Source: Bacteroidota bacterium
GTDB taxonomy: Bacteria > Bacteroidota > Bacteroidia > Chitinophagales > LD1
NCBI GenBank assembly: GCA_018267435.1
Contig: JAFDYM010000257.1
Location: 1 to 7,866, forward strand
Direction of reading: 5' to 3'
Length of the DNA stretch: 7,866 nt
The position numbers and the translations under genes are program-made. The notes beneath the pieces were generated by a model, which saw nothing but the letters and a program-made list of their open reading frames with translations, was not told where the DNA came from and searched no databases. Position 1 is the stretch's first letter; every line of letters begins with the position of its first letter. Positions 6,731 through 7,866 of this stretch are shown piece by piece.

Positions 6731-7866
6731 ATGGAAACAAAAACCAACAAGTCGGCGATAGTAAGGGGTGGCGAATTCCTTATCAAGGATTCGTCATGGG
6801 AAGACACTTATATCCCTGAGCAGATTAACGAAGAGCAACAGATGATGCGTAACATGGCGCGCGATTTTGTAAAGAACGAAATAGATGCGAACCTAGAGGC
6901 ATTGGAGAAAGACCCTATGTTGGGTGTAGGCGTACTTGATAAAGCGGGCGAATTGGGCCTATTAAGCCTTTCTATACCTGAAGAGTACGGCGGCTTGGGT
7001 AAGGACATCACCTCAGCTTCATACGTATCTGAAGTATTGGGCGGTGGCCATGGTGTTTCTGTAGCCCTGGGTGCACACGTAGGTATAGGTACTTTGCCTA
7101 TCCTTTACTACGGTACCGAAGAGCAAAAACAAAAGTACTTGCCTAAACTTGCTACTGGCGAACTAAAAGCAGCTTACTGCTTAACCGAGCCTTGGAGCGG
7201 TAGCGATGCGCTAGGTGCTAAAACCAAAGCGGTACTTAGCGAAGATGGCAAGCACTACGTAATGAACGGCCAGAAGATGTGGATCACCAACGCAGGCTTT
7301 GCAGATATCTTTGTGGTGTTCGCTAAAATAGATGGCGACGACAAAAAGTTCACTGGCTTTATAGTTGAGAAGGCATTTGAAGGCGTAAGTGTAGGTGCCG
7401 AAGAAAAGAAAATGGGTATCAAGTCATCTTCTACCCGTCAGGTATTCTTCAACAACGTAAAAGTGCCGGTAGAAAACCTATTGGGCGAAGAAGGCAAAGG
7501 CCACAAAATAGCGTTCCACATATTGAACATAGGCCGCTACAAATTGTGCAACGGTGTACTAGGTGGTGCTAAGCGTGTATTGGATATTGGTGTTAAGTAT
7601 GCTAACGAGCGCCAACAGTTCAAAACACCTATAGCTAACTTTGGTGCCATAAAGCACAAGATAGGTGAAATGGCTATACGTATATGGACTGCAGAAGCAG
7701 CATCGTACCGTACTGCCGACCTTATACACCGCGAAGAAGAAAGCTTGAAAGCAGCAGGCAAGAGCATGACTGAATACTTTACCGGCGGTGCAGACGAATA
7801 CCAAATTGAGTGTGCGCTATTGAAAGTATTGGGTTCAGAAGTACTTGACTTCGTTGTTGACGAAAG
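6731..7866 (+). CDS. Second acyl-CoA dehydrogenase, 3' end outside window
   Basis: The frame opens at ATG 6731 and stays open to the window edge (378 codons plus two bases). The N-terminus METKTNKSAIVRGGEFLIKD parallels that of the preceding dehydrogenase (both carry GGEFLIK), and the two align almost throughout, with two extra residues here near IDGDDKKFTG. The flavin-loop motif reads LTEPWSGSDA (151-160), with Trp155 where the paralog has Gly. WITNAGF, SSTRQVFFNNVKVP and GRYKL are present. The visible part ends at EVLDFVVDE, before the region holding the catalytic Glu (Glu407 in the paralog), so activity cannot be judged fully. The predicted role is FAD-dependent oxidation of acyl-CoA with a different substrate range. 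A terminator lies between the two genes, so it may be transcribed separately; I found no clear promoter in the A-rich leader. The start is supported by the paralog alignment. Confidence 0.92.
   Translation, partial: METKTNKSAIVRGGEFLIKDSSWEDTYIPEQINEEQQMMRNMARDFVKNEIDANLEALEKDPMLGVGVLDKAGELGLLSLSIPEEYGGLGKDITSASYVSEVLGGGHGVSVALGAHVGIGTLPILYYGTEEQKQKYLPKLATGELKAAYCLTEPWSGSDALGAKTKAVLSEDGKHYVMNGQKMWITNAGFADIFVVFAKIDGDDKKFTGFIVEKAFEGVSVGAEEKKMGIKSSSTRQVFFNNVKVPVENLLGEEGKGHKIAFHILNIGRYKLCNGVLGGAKRVLDIGVKYANERQQFKTPIANFGAIKHKIGEMAIRIWTAEAASYRTADLIHREEESLKAAGKSMTEYFTGGADEYQIECALLKVLGSEVLDFVVDE

Noticed and set aside
1..7866. Defence system, prophage, insertion sequence, CRISPR array or tRNA genes
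   Set aside because: No transposase, nuclease, integrase, regularly spaced repeats or tRNA-like cloverleaf could be seen; the window is mainly beta-oxidation genes.

Overview
The window looks like chromosomal DNA of a member of the Bacteroidota. The evidence is A-rich leaders without Shine-Dalgarno sequences before most genes, a TTTG-N19-TAnnTTnG promoter-like pair, an 'AQAQ'-type signal peptide end, a 23S-IVP four-helix-bundle gene, and beta-oxidation proteins resembling those of that phylum. I cannot name a genus. No rRNA, tRNA, transposase, phage gene or CRISPR array was seen. All genes read on the + strand.

Layout: 1-126 is the 3' end of an unidentified gene. 127-291 is intergenic and holds a candidate promoter and a short palindromic repeat. 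292-612 encodes a small exported protein of unknown function. 666-3101 is a two-domain 3-hydroxyacyl-CoA dehydrogenase/enoyl-CoA hydratase (FadN type). 3102-3625 holds a terminator-like hairpin and a four-helix-bundle (23S rRNA intervening-sequence type) gene, with related 11-bp repeat units on both sides of the gene. 3626-4804 is an acetyl-CoA C-acyltransferase (FadA). 4840-6633 is a long acyl-CoA dehydrogenase (FadE type). A strong intrinsic terminator follows at 6647-6676. A second, paralogous acyl-CoA dehydrogenase starts at 6731 and runs off the window end.

The core is a fatty-acid beta-oxidation cluster in the order fadN-fadA-fadE, as in Bacillus subtilis. FadE oxidises acyl-CoA to enoyl-CoA, FadN hydrates it and oxidises the 3-hydroxyacyl-CoA, and FadA cleaves off acetyl-CoA. 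The downstream paralog may add a second chain-length or substrate range. All catalytic residues that can be checked are present, so this part is ordinary metabolism.

The unusual parts are the four-helix-bundle gene interposed between fadN and fadA with repeat units on its flanks, a hairpin that would separate fadN from the rest, the tandem acyl-CoA dehydrogenases separated by a terminator, a Trp substitution in the flavin-binding loop of the second one, and the small exported protein directly upstream of fadN. I see no convincing wholly new system.
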